Positions 25,384 to 33,967 are shown, counted from the stretch's first letter. The stretch: 64,000 bases of DNA from CAZXEU01 sp965207385 (GCA_965207385.1 CBDBLZ010000019.1:1-64000), one strand, 5' to 3'. Translations and numbers: made by a program. The notes: generated from the letters alone by a model not told the origin.

Positions 25384-26342
25384 GCGGTCGGGGTGCGGTC
25401 CCATCTGTGGCCGGCGAGCTGTGCCATCAGGCTCTTGTCCAGTGGGCCGAGGTCACTGGCGGCCATATTGGCCTCCACGTGGCGAAGTTTGCGCATGCCG
25501 GGAATTATGGTGCTTACCGCAGGCTCGTCCAGAATGAAGCGAAGCGCCATTTCCGCCATGGTTGCGCCTTTGGGCACCAGCGGCTTCAGGGCATCGGCGT
25601 GCGCTACGGAACTCTTGAGGTTTTCGGGCACGAAATAGGTGCTGCGCCAGTCATCCGGAGGCCAGGTGCTGTCCAGTGTAATGTTGCCGGTCAGCGTGCC
25701 CTCGTCAAAGGGCACTCGGGCAATCACTCCCACGCCGTGCTCCCGGCAGGCCGGAAACAACTCGTCCTGCGGATTCTGGTCGAAAATGTTGTAGATCACC
25801 TGGACGCAGTCCACCAGGCCGCTTCGTACCGCTTCCACGCCGTTCCAGGGTTCCCACCGGTTGAGACTGATGCCGATGCCCCGGATGTGGCCCTCCGATT
25901 TCTGCCGGGTCAGCTCGCTGATCCACCGATCGTCGGCAAGCCACGCATCTTCCCAGGTGTGCAGCTGCATGATATCGATGGATTCCAACCCCGTATTGCG
26001 GAGGCTGCGCCCGACGTATTCCGCCACATGGTCCGGGGGGAAGCAGTCTTCTAGCGTGTGCGAGCGGCGGCTCGGCCACTGCCTGTTCCGTGGGGGAACC
26101 TTGGAGGCCGTATACAGCCGGCGGTCCGGGTTGGCCCGAACAAGCCTGCCCAGAAGCCGCTCGCTGTGGCCATCTCCGTATGCCCATGCCGTGTCGAAGA
26201 ACGTGCAGCCGAGATCTACGGCGTGCTGCAGGGACTCCAGGGACTGACTGTCGTCGGATCCGGTCCAGCCGGCCATACCCCACATGCCGTATCCGATTTC
26301 GCTGACTCTGAATCCGAGGCGACCGATCGAGCGATATTTCAT
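25371..26342 (-). CDS. Aldo/keto reductase
   Basis: The 323-residue NADPH-dependent oxidoreductase has the full catalytic tetrad of the family: D50 and Y55 in FFDTAWAYGDG, K81 in TASK and H128 in QLHTW. The TIM-barrel signature GIGISLN and the cofactor-binding IIPGMRKLRHVEAN near the C-terminus are also seen. Length is normal. It is upstream of and overlapping the TonB receptor gene, on the same strand. The substrate is unknown; similar enzymes are annotated as L-fucose dehydrogenase-like or general stress reductases. Confidence 0.9.
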   Translation of the reverse strand: MKYRSIGRLGFRVSEIGYGMWGMAGWTGSDDSQSLESLQHAVDLGCTFFDTAWAYGDGHSERLLGRLVRANPDRRLYTASKVPPRNRQWPSRRSHTLEDCFPPDHVAEYVGRSLRNTGLESIDIMQLHTWEDAWLADDRWISELTRQKSEGHIRGIGISLNRWEPWNGVEAVRSGLVDCVQVIYNIFDQNPQDELFPACREHGVGVIARVPFDEGTLTGNITLDSTWPPDDWRSTYFVPENLKSSVAHADALKPLVPKGATMAEMALRFILDEPAVSTIIPGMRKLRHVEANMAASDLGPLDKSLMAQLAGHRWDRTPTAWSQ

Positions 26343-26536
26343 GGTTCGTCGCGTTTACTGTGATACTGGCGCGCCAGGACAGCGTGCGAGCACGTAACGG
26401 ATACCGTACGCTCCGTCCGCATTTCGGGACGCCGGCTGGCCGAGTCCGCGCCGACATGCCGTCAATAACCGGGGCGAAGCGTTTGGCCCGCTTTTTGCTT
26501 TATGGGAAGTAGCAGGGCGAGAGTTCTGCCGGACCC
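26343..26536. other. Divergent upstream region with a terminator-like hairpin
   Basis: Non-coding. A CGGGGC/GCCCG stem followed by CTTTTTGCTTT lies around 26475-26505 on the plus strand. It resembles an intrinsic terminator although no plus-strand gene ends here. Confidence 0.3.
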
Positions 26537-26563
26537 TTGTGTCCATGATGCACGTTATCTTGA
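26537..26563 (+). promoter_or_regulatory. Possible Bacteroidota-type promoter
   Basis: TTG (26537-26539) and TATCTTGA (26556-26563) are separated by 16 bp, approximating the -33 TTG / -7 TAnnTTTG pattern of Bacteroidota housekeeping sigma factors. The element lies 30 bp before the start codon at 26594. Confidence 0.35.
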
Positions 26564-26593
26564 AAATGCAATCCTGACCTGCCGGGTGCCAAG

Positions 26594-27961
26594 ATGAAGA
26601 TCCATCCCAAATACAACCAGGTAGTGCCCCGAGTCCACTGGGCTCCCGGCCTTGTAGTAACGGTCCTTGCGGTGACGGTTGCAGGATGCTATACCCAGCT
26701 CGGCTATCACTATGTGGAGGAATTGCCTGCGTACGAAGTGGAGTACGTGACAGAAACAGGCGAGGACAGCGTAGTTGTTTCCGACTATTATTACGAAGAC
26801 GATTACTACTACGTTCGGCCCCGGCGCTACAGGACCTACTTTTCCACGTTCTACGGCTACCCGCGGTCGTCGTTTAATTCTTGGCACGACCCCTTCTATT
26901 ACGATGGATGGGGTTGGGGTCCGTCCTGGTCCATGGGCAGTTGCCTGTTCAATTGCTCTTACGGTCTGTACGACCCGTGGCTGTTTGGTCCGGGCTATAG
27001 TCGGTGGGGGCATTCGAGCTTCGGATTCGGCTACGGCGGTTACGGCGGTTACGGATTCGCGCATTTTGGCTATTCCCCCTATTCGCGCTACGGCTACTAC
27101 GGCTATCCCGGCTACTATGGATACTCTCCTTTCGGCTACTACGGCGGGAACTACGCGCGACGCTCCTATGCAAACTACGGTCCGCGCGGCTCGACCGTGG
27201 GCCGGGGTGGCCTTGGAGGAGTGACGGAAGGCAGGGGTGGTGTGTCCACGTTCGGGATAGAGCGGGGAGCGCAGCGCGCAGGATCCTCCGGCGCAGCCAA
27301 GACTGCTGCGACCCGCACGCGCGGAGGAGTTGCTGCGGCAGGCAATTCCACGCGTGGCACGACTGGTGCCAGGACGCGCGGAACGGTGCGTAGCGGAGAC
27401 GCGTCGCGCACTTCCGTAGGCAGCGCCCGCAACACCGTGAGGCGTCCTGTCGTGGGCAGGAGCACGGTGCCCAGCCGCGGCAGCACTGCGACTCGCTCGA
27501 GGGTAGGCCGCAGCACGACGCCATCCCGCAGCGGCACTGCGACGCGCTCAAGGGTTGGACGCAGCACGACGCCCAGCCGCAGCAGCACTGCGACCCGCTC
27601 AAGGGTGGGCCGCAGCACAACGCCATCCCGCAGCAGTGGCACGACCCGCTCAAGGGTTGGACGCAGCACAACGCCAAGCCGCAGTAGCGGCACGACCCGG
27701 TCGAGGGTGGGACGCAGCACAGCGCCAAGCCGCAGCAGCGGTACGACCTCGTCAAGGGTAGGCCGCAGCACGACGCCATCCCGCAGCAGTGGCACGACCC
27801 GGTCGACGCCATCTCGCAGCAACAGCCCGGCGCGCAGCAGTGGAAGGGTATCGCCGCCACCGTCCCGGAGCGGGGGTACTGTCAGCAGGACGCCTTCCCG
27901 CAGCTCGACACCGTCTCGCAGTAGCGGCGGCCGCAGTTCCAGCCGGCGCGGCAACGGGTAG
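26594..27961 (+). CDS. Tyr/Gly-rich lipoprotein with Arg/Ser/Thr-rich tandem repeats
   Basis: The 455-residue protein has a lipoprotein signal (lipobox VAGC, cysteine at about residue 32). A Tyr/Asp-rich stretch (VVSDYYYEDDYYYVRP) and a Gly/Tyr/Phe/Ser-rich, prion-like segment (about 110-195; GYGGYGGYGFAHFGYSPYSRYGYYG) follow. The C-terminal ~250 residues are dominated by 17-residue repeats of the form RVGRSTTPSRSxTxTRS and then shorter TPSRSS motifs. The repeats are very basic while the first part is acidic and aromatic. Nothing enzymatic is visible. The design suggests a surface-attached structural or adhesive protein, but that is inference; I do not recognise a named family. A FadL-like porin gene follows 83 bp downstream. 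Confidence 0.75.
   Translation: MKIHPKYNQVVPRVHWAPGLVVTVLAVTVAGCYTQLGYHYVEELPAYEVEYVTETGEDSVVVSDYYYEDDYYYVRPRRYRTYFSTFYGYPRSSFNSWHDPFYYDGWGWGPSWSMGSCLFNCSYGLYDPWLFGPGYSRWGHSSFGFGYGGYGGYGFAHFGYSPYSRYGYYGYPGYYGYSPFGYYGGNYARRSYANYGPRGSTVGRGGLGGVTEGRGGVSTFGIERGAQRAGSSGAAKTAATRTRGGVAAAGNSTRGTTGARTRGTVRSGDASRTSVGSARNTVRRPVVGRSTVPSRGSTATRSRVGRSTTPSRSGTATRSRVGRSTTPSRSSTATRSRVGRSTTPSRSSGTTRSRVGRSTTPSRSSGTTRSRVGRSTAPSRSSGTTSSRVGRSTTPSRSSGTTRSTPSRSNSPARSSGRVSPPPSRSGGTVSRTPSRSSTPSRSSGGRSSSRRGNG
27500..27805 (+). repeat. Six tandem 51-bp repeats inside the lipoprotein gene
   Basis: Six direct 51-bp units, each opening with AGGGTnGGnCGCAGCAC, lie head to tail from 27500 to 27805. A diverged unit precedes them (27449-27499) and partial units follow. 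The length is a multiple of three, so copy-number change would keep the reading frame. Confidence 0.85.
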
Positions 27962-28044
27962 AATCTGTTGATCAATGCGGATCCAGGCTGGCTGTGCCCA
28001 GCACCTGCACGCCTGGACCCAGAACGAAGAGAAAGCGCGAATCC

Positions 28045-29649
28045 ATGCATACCTATATGCGAACCCCACTAACCACTTTGTCAGCCACTCTCGTGCTGCT
28101 TGCCAGCCTCAGTGGCACCGCCGCCGCTCAAACCGTGGAAGATGCCTTGCGGTTTAGCCAACGCTCGCCTGCTACTGGTCCCCGCATGATGGGATACGCG
28201 GGAGCGGGTGTTGCCGGAGTGGCGGACTACGGCGCCGTATATCGCAATCCGGCCGGGCTTGGCTATGTGCAGAACTCCTTCTTTTCCGGCGCCATGCAGT
28301 ATGTGCGGGTCGAAGACCAGGCGTTTTCGAGTACGGGCGGATTTGAGACCAATCGGCAGGGTTACAAGACCAATTCCTCCCAGATCGGCAGTTTCGGGTA
28401 TGCCTACAAGGCGCCAACCCGGCGCGGGTCGCTGGTACTGGCCGTGGGCTTCAACCAGATTCAGAGTTTTGAGCGTGTACTCCAGTTCAGCGGTACCAAT
28501 TCGCACAGCACGATTTCCACATCCTTTCTGCCGTTCGATGGCGAATACTCGCTGGATGGCACCGAGCTGGCCTCAATGGCCGACCTGCCGTTCATCGGGT
28601 TCAATGGCGGTCTGGTCGAGTTCTTCCCGGAGATTCTTGAGGACGATCCGAACGGGTATCCCTTCCTCGAGGCTGTAAAGCCCGGAACTCCTATCGGGCA
28701 GTATGGGCGCGTGACCGAATCCGGACGCATGAGCGAAATGAGCCTGGGCGGCGCGGTGGAGGTGGCCGAGGGTGTGATGGTGGGACTCGGGGTCAATATC
28801 GCCTATGGCCGATACGACTTTGACAGCACGTTTGAAGAAGAGGACAAGTTTAATGCCAATGGGCCCGACGACTACAACGTCCTCCAGGATGATGGCTCGC
28901 TTCTGGAAGGCTTTCATTCCCTTTCCTACAATCAGAGCCTTACCAGTGACCTGTTGGGCGTAAACGCGCGACTGGGAGTGTCCGGCAAGATCGGCCATGG
29001 TCTGAGCCTGGGCGTTGTACTCGAAACGCCGACCGTTCATACGGTAGAGGAACGGTACGGCACGGTGCTGGAGACCGTATTCGATGACGGGGGCCGGCTG
29101 TCCTATGGCGGTCGCGATGACGATGTGGGCAACGGCTTCTATGATTATGACCTCATAACCCCCTGGAGGCTGGGCGCGGGTGCGGGCTTTGAAAGAGGCC
29201 GGTTTACGCTATTGGCCGACGCGGAATGGGTGGACTGGAGTCAGATGCGCTTTGACTCCCAGTCGGATCATGCCTTCTTTGACGGGCTCAATCGCAGCAT
29301 TCAGGACGATTACCGTGCCGTACTGAATATCCGTGTTGGGGGTGAAGTGCGGCTGGGCGGAGTCGCCTTGCGCATTGGCCGCGCCACGCAGCCTGGACCG
29401 TACCGGGGGACGGTATCCAGCAGCTCAGGCAGTGAGCTGAACCTGGACAGGAACTATTACACAGGCGGCGTCGGAGTGCGGATAAGCCAAAGGCTGCATC
29501 TTGATATAGGCTGGATTACCGGAGAATACAATACGGTGTACCTGGCGTATCCAGAAGACAGCCTGGGTCCGCGCCAGGACGGGACGCTCCACATTGACGA
29601 GCAGGTGAGGGACTCGCAGGTCGTCCTGGGAGTGCGGTACAGGTTCTAG
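28045..29649 (+). CDS. FadL/OmpP1-family outer-membrane transport protein
   Basis: The 534-residue barrel protein has a signal peptide (LSATLVLLASLSGTAAAQ). The start of the mature part, ALRFSQRSPATGPRMMGYAGAGVAGVADYGAVYRNPAGLGYV, fits the FadL-family N-terminal hatch with the NPAGL motif. Many amphipathic strands follow and the chain ends in VLGVRYRF. FadL proteins let hydrophobic compounds such as long-chain fatty acids or aromatics cross the outer membrane. ATG 28045 opens into the signal peptide; 28057 is an alternative. It lies 83 bp downstream of the Tyr/Gly-rich lipoprotein gene, possibly in one transcript. Confidence 0.82.
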   Translation: MHTYMRTPLTTLSATLVLLASLSGTAAAQTVEDALRFSQRSPATGPRMMGYAGAGVAGVADYGAVYRNPAGLGYVQNSFFSGAMQYVRVEDQAFSSTGGFETNRQGYKTNSSQIGSFGYAYKAPTRRGSLVLAVGFNQIQSFERVLQFSGTNSHSTISTSFLPFDGEYSLDGTELASMADLPFIGFNGGLVEFFPEILEDDPNGYPFLEAVKPGTPIGQYGRVTESGRMSEMSLGGAVEVAEGVMVGLGVNIAYGRYDFDSTFEEEDKFNANGPDDYNVLQDDGSLLEGFHSLSYNQSLTSDLLGVNARLGVSGKIGHGLSLGVVLETPTVHTVEERYGTVLETVFDDGGRLSYGGRDDDVGNGFYDYDLITPWRLGAGAGFERGRFTLLADAEWVDWSQMRFDSQSDHAFFDGLNRSIQDDYRAVLNIRVGGEVRLGGVALRIGRATQPGPYRGTVSSSSGSELNLDRNYYTGGVGVRISQRLHLDIGWITGEYNTVYLAYPEDSLGPRQDGTLHIDEQVRDSQVVLGVRYRF

Positions 29650-29810
29650 CCAGACATTGGGGTTCTGCTCCGGCAGTCCATGCTCTGTCAGTCGGACTCG
29701 TCGCCTGCGCTGCGCAGCGTCGGGACTGCGCGGGACGTCAGGTTGTGGCGGGGGTTGCCGGACTCAATGCCGGGCGTCCGGTCGGCGCCTGCAATGGGCA
29801 GGGCCTCAGC

Positions 29811-30860
29811 CTACAGTTCTTCTGCCGCGGCCTGTCGCTGCCTCTCGCGCAGATATCGCCGGAACACGGCCGCGTCCCTGTTGTGGCCGCCGAGGGTTGC
29901 ATTGAAGGAGTGCCCGCCCTCCGGACTTGCCACAAAGAAGAAATACGAATGCTCCTCCGGAGCCGCAGCGGCCCGCAGGGACGAAGCGGAAGGGTTGGTA
30001 ATCGGACCGGGGGGCAAGCCGGTAAACAGGTACGTGTTGTATGGATGGTCCACAGCGTAGTCCCTGTAGCGCAGGCGGCGCCTGCTCCCCTCGCTCTCAA
30101 GAACGGCAAGCTGGACGGTTGGATCAGCCTGCAATGGCCAGTTTCGCTTTAAACGGTTAACATAGACACCAGCCACGCGGGCCTTTTCCTCGACGACGCG
30201 CGTCTCCCATTCGACTATGGCCGCGAGGTTTACCAATTCGTCGTGGGATTCCAGTACGCCGTTGCCGGCGCCGGGCGTGGCATCCGCTATCACGTTGTCC
30301 GCTATGGCCTTCATGCGACGAATGACATCTTCGGGCTCGGTGAGCCAGTAGAAGAAGTAAGTGTCCGGAAGCATGTAGGCAAACAGGTGCAGCGTATCGG
30401 TGCCCAATTCGCGTGCCAGCTCCTCATTGTAAAGCGCCGCATGAAACGCCTGCGCATCAAAGGCCATGTTGCGGGCCGCCGATTCCGCAATCCTCTCCGG
30501 CCTCGACCCGGATGGAATGGTCACCCGGACCTGGACCTGGAGACCGGCCCGAAGGGTGGCCAGCATCTCGCGATTGGATACTCCGCTGGCGAATTCGTAC
30601 CGCCCGGCCTTGATCTGGCTACCCCAGCCGGTTAGCCGGGCCAGATAGCGGAAAGACCAGCGCGAGCTGAGAATTCCGCTTGACTGCAGGGAGTCCATGA
30701 TAGACTCGAGGTCCGATGCCGGCGGAATGCTGACAAGGCGCACCCCGTCAAAATCAATGCTGTTCTCGCTTTCAACCAGGTATGTCAAAGCCCCGCCGCC
30801 TAAAGCGCAGAGGCAGAGCAGTGCAACCAGCACAATCCGGACGCTTCGTTTCGCGGCCAC
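29811..30860 (-). CDS. mltG: Endolytic peptidoglycan transglycosylase MltG (YceG-like)
   Basis: Inner-membrane lytic transglycosylase that cuts nascent glycan strands. The 349-residue protein has one N-terminal transmembrane helix (IVLVALLCLCALGGGALTYLV), a LysM-like IPPASDLESIMDSL region and the YceG catalytic domain with AAIVEWETRV (probable catalytic Glu at 217), VNRLKRNWPLQADPTVQ and PYNTYLFTGLPPGPITNPS. GTG 30860 was chosen because it follows the chorismate mutase stop by four bases and gives a normal topology; the ATG at 30983 would overlap that gene by 119 bp. The pair is probably co-transcribed. Confidence 0.9.
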   Translation of the reverse strand: MAAKRSVRIVLVALLCLCALGGGALTYLVESENSIDFDGVRLVSIPPASDLESIMDSLQSSGILSSRWSFRYLARLTGWGSQIKAGRYEFASGVSNREMLATLRAGLQVQVRVTIPSGSRPERIAESAARNMAFDAQAFHAALYNEELARELGTDTLHLFAYMLPDTYFFYWLTEPEDVIRRMKAIADNVIADATPGAGNGVLESHDELVNLAAIVEWETRVVEEKARVAGVYVNRLKRNWPLQADPTVQLAVLESEGSRRRLRYRDYAVDHPYNTYLFTGLPPGPITNPSASSLRAAAAPEEHSYFFFVASPEGGHSFNATLGGHNRDAAVFRRYLRERQRQAAAEEL

Positions 30861-30864
30861 ACCG

Positions 30865-31221
30865 TCACGTATTGACGTCAGAATCCGGTTTATCCTGGTA
30901 GGTCTGCCGCTCGAGCGAGCGCGTTTCGTCGATGAGACGCTCAAATAGTCGGCGTACAGCCTGGCTTGAGAGAGGACCTTCATTTGCCGAGATTACGTTG
31001 TCTAGCACCTCTTGCTCTCGGCGCGGAGCGTAAATTGGCAGGTGCAGCTGTTTCTTGATAAATCCTATGTTGTTGGCCGAACGGGCCCGGACATTCATTA
31101 AGCGCAGTAACAGAAGATCAATCTGATCTATGTGGGCTCGCCACGGTTCAATATCCGATTCGGAAACCTGCTCCGGCATGGCGGGCAGGGACTGCTCAAG
31201 GCCCGACAAGAGCTGCGTCAT
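30865..31221 (-). CDS. Chorismate mutase, type II (AroQ class)
   Basis: The 118-residue all-helical protein converts chorismate to prephenate, the first step towards Phe and Tyr. Visible are the long first helix with IDQIDLLLLRLMNVRARSANNIGFIKK (conserved Arg and Lys of the active site), the RREQEVLDNV turn and the C-terminal FERLIDETRSLE with its conserved Glu. There is an N-terminal extension of about 25 residues. It sits four bases upstream of mltG, an unusual partner, and is divergent from the exported-protein gene at 31393. Confidence 0.85.
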   Translation of the reverse strand: MTQLLSGLEQSLPAMPEQVSESDIEPWRAHIDQIDLLLLRLMNVRARSANNIGFIKKQLHLPIYAPRREQEVLDNVISANEGPLSSQAVRRLFERLIDETRSLERQTYQDKPDSDVNT

Positions 31222-31326
31222 ACGATCAACCCGTTAAATTGGTTGCGTGAGTTTTGGCGAGCCGGTAAGGTACGACTAAGGTCGTATAGGCGCTTGTCAG
31301 TCGAACAAACGCCAGGGCTGGTCGTA

Positions 31327-31355
31327 TTGACAATGGAGCGGATTCGCTCTATAAT
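31327..31355 (+). promoter_or_regulatory. Consensus sigma-70-type promoter
   Basis: TTGACA (31327-31332) and TATAAT (31350-31355) are both perfect hexamers with the ideal 17-bp spacer. The expected transcription start is near 31362, giving a leader of about 30 nt before ATG 31393. Confidence 0.8.
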
Positions 31356-31392
31356 CACATATCACCGGTTCTGATACAGCACGCCACAGCTC

Positions 31393-31953
31393 ATGCGCAA
31401 GACGCTTCTTCTGTCCGGACTCCTTATTGCCTTGGCAGGGACGGCGGACGCCCAGTTCAGGGATGCCGCGCCCATGGCCAAGCCCTCGGCCCGAATCTAT
31501 GATGCGGCCAATGGCGCAGGTTTTGCCTTGGGCAAAATATTCAACCCTTCCGTCTTCCGCATGTCTCACGCCTTCGAGATGTCTGCCGGTTCGTTTGGCG
31601 GTCGCGGGTATTCCATGGGCATGTACACCAACACCATGCAGTGGCAATTCAGTTCGAAGCTCGCGGCGCGCATGGACGTCAGCATGGCGTATTCGCCTAT
31701 GAATGAGGCAGCCACGGCCCTCGGGTTTGGGCAGCAACGGCCCCAGGTGTTTCTCAGGAATGCAGAGGTAGCCTGGAAGCCAACGGAGAAGATTCAATTC
31801 AACATTCAGGTGCGGCAGGACCCGTACGCCAGGTATAATTATGGTTACTACGGGGATCCGTACGGTTACGGCCGTTATGGCCGCCACGGCTACATGTACG
31901 GGGGCTACGGTGCCGCGGACCGGGATCTGTTCTGGCGCGAACCCGGATGGTAG
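31393..31953 (+). CDS. Exported protein of unknown function with Gly/Tyr-rich C-terminus
   Basis: The 186-residue protein carries a clear signal peptide (TLLLSGLLIALAGTADAQ). The middle contains IFNPSVFRMSHAFEMSAGSFGG and later WQFSSKLAARMDVSMAYSPM, reading like a few outer-membrane or periplasmic beta-strands. The C-terminus is rich in Gly, Tyr and Arg (GYGRYGRHGYMYGGYG). No catalytic motif is visible and I recognise no named family. It is driven by a perfect sigma-70 promoter, which implies high expression, and is followed by the LytR-C, rsfS and lipoprotein genes on the same strand. Confidence 0.7.
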   Translation: MRKTLLLSGLLIALAGTADAQFRDAAPMAKPSARIYDAANGAGFALGKIFNPSVFRMSHAFEMSAGSFGGRGYSMGMYTNTMQWQFSSKLAARMDVSMAYSPMNEAATALGFGQQRPQVFLRNAEVAWKPTEKIQFNIQVRQDPYARYNYGYYGDPYGYGRYGRHGYMYGGYGAADRDLFWREPGW

Positions 31954-32017
31954 GCGGGATCGGGGCCTGATGGACCCAAAGCGGAGCACGGGTACACGGA
32001 CGGCTTGAGTGAGACAA

Positions 32018-32482
32018 ATGGCCCGAGGCCGCACGGCGTTAATCAACGTGGCTCTCGCCGGGCTGGGTATTCTCGCACTGCTCCTGTGTTATTTGTGGCT
32101 GCGAGGTGTCTTTCCCCCGGCAGAAGATCCTGCGCTTGGAGACCAGTATCCTCCACCGGGCGACATATACCAGGTTGCCGTTCGCAACGGGGCTGGCATA
32201 CAGGGACTTGCAGAGGAAATGCGACGGTTTCTCAGAATCGAAGGCTATGATGTCGTGGAAGTCGGAAACTATTCTTCGTTTGACGAGGAGCAGACCCTTG
32301 TGCTGGACCGGGTCGGCAACCCCGACATCGCGCGCCGTGTGGCCATGAGTCTCGGCCTGGATACGGACCGGATCCGGCTGGAGATAAGGGAAGACTATTT
32401 CCTGGACGTGACGGTCGTAATCGGCAAGGACTACGAGAGCATTCGCCCGTTTGCGGATCAGACCCAGACGGCACAGGAATAG
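32018..32482 (+). CDS. Membrane-anchored LytR C-terminal domain protein
   Basis: The 154-residue protein has one N-terminal transmembrane helix (INVALAGLGILALLLCYLWL) and a periplasmic LytR_C domain: YQVAVRNGAGIQGLAEEMRRFL, then GYDVVEVGNY and VLDRVGNPDIARRVAMSLGLD. LytR_C domains occur at the end of cell-wall polymer ligases, but here stand alone, as is usual in Bacteroidota, next to rsfS. ATG 32018 was chosen over GTG 32009. It ends 37 bp before rsfS. Confidence 0.8.
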   Translation: MARGRTALINVALAGLGILALLLCYLWLRGVFPPAEDPALGDQYPPPGDIYQVAVRNGAGIQGLAEEMRRFLRIEGYDVVEVGNYSSFDEEQTLVLDRVGNPDIARRVAMSLGLDTDRIRLEIREDYFLDVTVVIGKDYESIRPFADQTQTAQE

Positions 32483-32519
32483 GTCGCCTCGCCCACAGTT
32501 ACCATCCTCGTCATTGCTT

Positions 32520-32945
32520 ATGGATACCGCTACATTCGCAGAGCAGGCCGGTCGCAGCATGCGCGCGACCCAGACGTCCGTGCGCACACTTGTCCACCAT
32601 GCGGTGGAGGCGGCCCTCGACAAGAAGGCGGAAGACGTGGTGATCATGGACATGCGGACCGTGAGCGGACTTGCCGACTACTTTGTACTGTGCACGGGCA
32701 CGAGCGATTTGCAGGTAAAGGCCATTCACGAAAGTGTACAGGAGCGCATTAAGGCGGCATGCGGAGAGCGGCCCTGGCACCGCGAGGGGATGGAATACCG
32801 GCAATGGGTATTGTTGGACTACGTGGACCTGGTCGTACACGTCTTTCGCCCGGAGCGCCGGGCATTCTACGATCTGGAGCGACTCTGGAAAGACGCTCCG
32901 CAGGAGCACAAGGAACCTGCGGCTGCCGGGACCGAGGACACCTGA
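32520..32945 (+). CDS. rsfS: Ribosomal silencing factor RsfS
   Basis: The 141-residue protein binds L14 (uL14) on the 50S subunit and blocks joining to 30S when nutrients are short. The family core is clear: LVHHAVEAALDKKAEDVVIMDMR, LADYFVLCTGTSDLQVKAI, then GMEYRQWVLLDYVDLVVHVF with the C-terminal RAFYDLERLW. ATG 32520 gives a short extra N-terminus; ATG 32562 is possible. One base separates its stop from the ATG of the next gene. Confidence 0.93.
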   Translation: MDTATFAEQAGRSMRATQTSVRTLVHHAVEAALDKKAEDVVIMDMRTVSGLADYFVLCTGTSDLQVKAIHESVQERIKAACGERPWHREGMEYRQWVLLDYVDLVVHVFRPERRAFYDLERLWKDAPQEHKEPAAAGTEDT

Positions 32946-32946
32946 A

Positions 32947-33447
32947 ATGCGGAGCTGGTTCGTCATAATTTGTTTGGTGGCAGCGGGATGCACTGGCACC
33001 AGGGCGCCGGTGGAGGTTTCTCCCGATGAGCAGTTCGGCCACCGCTACGAGGGGCAGGCGCCTGACGGACGCAGGACCGTTTCCATTGATCCTGCCGAAG
33101 GCGGCGGACAGTTCGCATACTACCCTGCAACGGTAGAGACTGTTGTCATCCGGCCCGCTCCGCTGCCAGCCGATGATCCGCAGGCTGTGGCAGAGGTGGA
33201 AGCACTCATTAAGGGGGCCTTCCCGGATGGCTGTCTGCAACTACACGCCTTTACCCAGGAACGCACCGGGAACATCGTGGATGCCACGCTGCAGATGCGA
33301 CGCCCGCAAGGAGCTGTGTGCACAAGCGTATTTAGGCCGTACCGGTTTTACGTCACGCTCGAAGGGCAATACGCGCCGGGGCACTATACCCTGAAGCTGA
33401 ACGGACGTGCGGTGCCCTTTGAAGTCCGGATAGAGGCGGAATCATGA
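32947..33447 (+). CDS. Lipoprotein of unknown function
   Basis: The 166-residue protein has a signal peptide with lipobox VAAGC, cysteine at about residue 15. The mature part is acidic and strand-rich (VETVVIRPAPLP, CLQLHAFTQERTGNIVDATLQMRRP, FYVTLEGQYAPGHYTLKLNGRAVPFEVRIE), suggesting an immunoglobulin-like or inhibitor-like beta fold. It begins one base after the rsfS stop, so it is translated from the same message. I do not recognise a family. Confidence 0.7.
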   Translation: MRSWFVIICLVAAGCTGTRAPVEVSPDEQFGHRYEGQAPDGRRTVSIDPAEGGGQFAYYPATVETVVIRPAPLPADDPQAVAEVEALIKGAFPDGCLQLHAFTQERTGNIVDATLQMRRPQGAVCTSVFRPYRFYVTLEGQYAPGHYTLKLNGRAVPFEVRIEAES

Positions 33448-33462
33448 TGCTACTTGCCGGGG

Positions 33463-33497
33463 CGGGCGATTTGGGCCCGTTCGATGCCCATCGCCCG
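33463..33497 (+). terminator. Perfect stem-loop after the rsfS operon
   Basis: CGGGCGAT (33463-33470) pairs perfectly with ATCGCCCG (33490-33497), with an inner GGGC/GCCC stem. It lies 16 bp after the lipoprotein stop. There is no T tract, so it may act with Rho or protect the 3' end. Confidence 0.5.
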
Positions 33498-33600
33498 GAC
33501 TCGTGTCTAGTGCTCCGTGATCTGGCAGCGGCAGGGTTTTGCTAGTGCCGAACGAGGGCATGGAGCCTGAACTCTGTTCTAACAACAGCATTGACTAGCC

Positions 33601-33966
33601 ATGCAGCGAAGGTTCTTTTTCCTGGGCGCTACCCTTGGGGGAGTGGCCGTTCTGCTTGGCGCCTTTGGCGCGCACAGCCTGGACCTTGATGCGGCCGCTA
33701 TGCAGACGTTCCGGACGGCCGTACTCTATCATTTGGTGCATTCGCTGGCCATCATTGCTGCCGGCTGCGCGGCGCAGTTCTGGCCGGGCTGGCGCATCCG
33801 GGCCGCGGGCACACTGTTTGCGGTAGGCGTCGGCCTTTTCTCAGGCAGTCTCTACCTGCTGGTCCTTACGGACGTTCGCTGGTTGGGCGCTGTAACCGCG
33901 CCGGGTGGATTGGCCTTCGTGGCCGGGTGGGCGCTGATGGCCTGGGCGGCCTACGCGGCCAGGTAG
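33601..33966 (+). CDS. DUF423 family membrane protein (YgdD-like)
   Basis: The 121-residue protein has four predicted membrane helices and the DUF423 signature near its start (LGGVAVLLGAFGAHSL), followed by TAVLYHLVHSLAII and SGSLYLLVLTDVRWLGAVTAPGG. The family is widespread with no established activity. It stands alone, one base away from the end of the convergent acidic-protein gene at 33968. Confidence 0.88.
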   Translation: MQRRFFFLGATLGGVAVLLGAFGAHSLDLDAAAMQTFRTAVLYHLVHSLAIIAAGCAAQFWPGWRIRAAGTLFAVGVGLFSGSLYLLVLTDVRWLGAVTAPGGLAFVAGWALMAWAAYAAR

Positions 33967-33967
33967 G

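Noticed and set aside
26460..26510. Intrinsic terminator on the plus strand
   Set aside because: No plus-strand gene ends here and the stem is imperfect; noted only inside the upstream-region feature.
27500..27805. Repeat array taken as CRISPR
   Set aside because: Repeats are contiguous 51-bp in-frame coding units without spacers.
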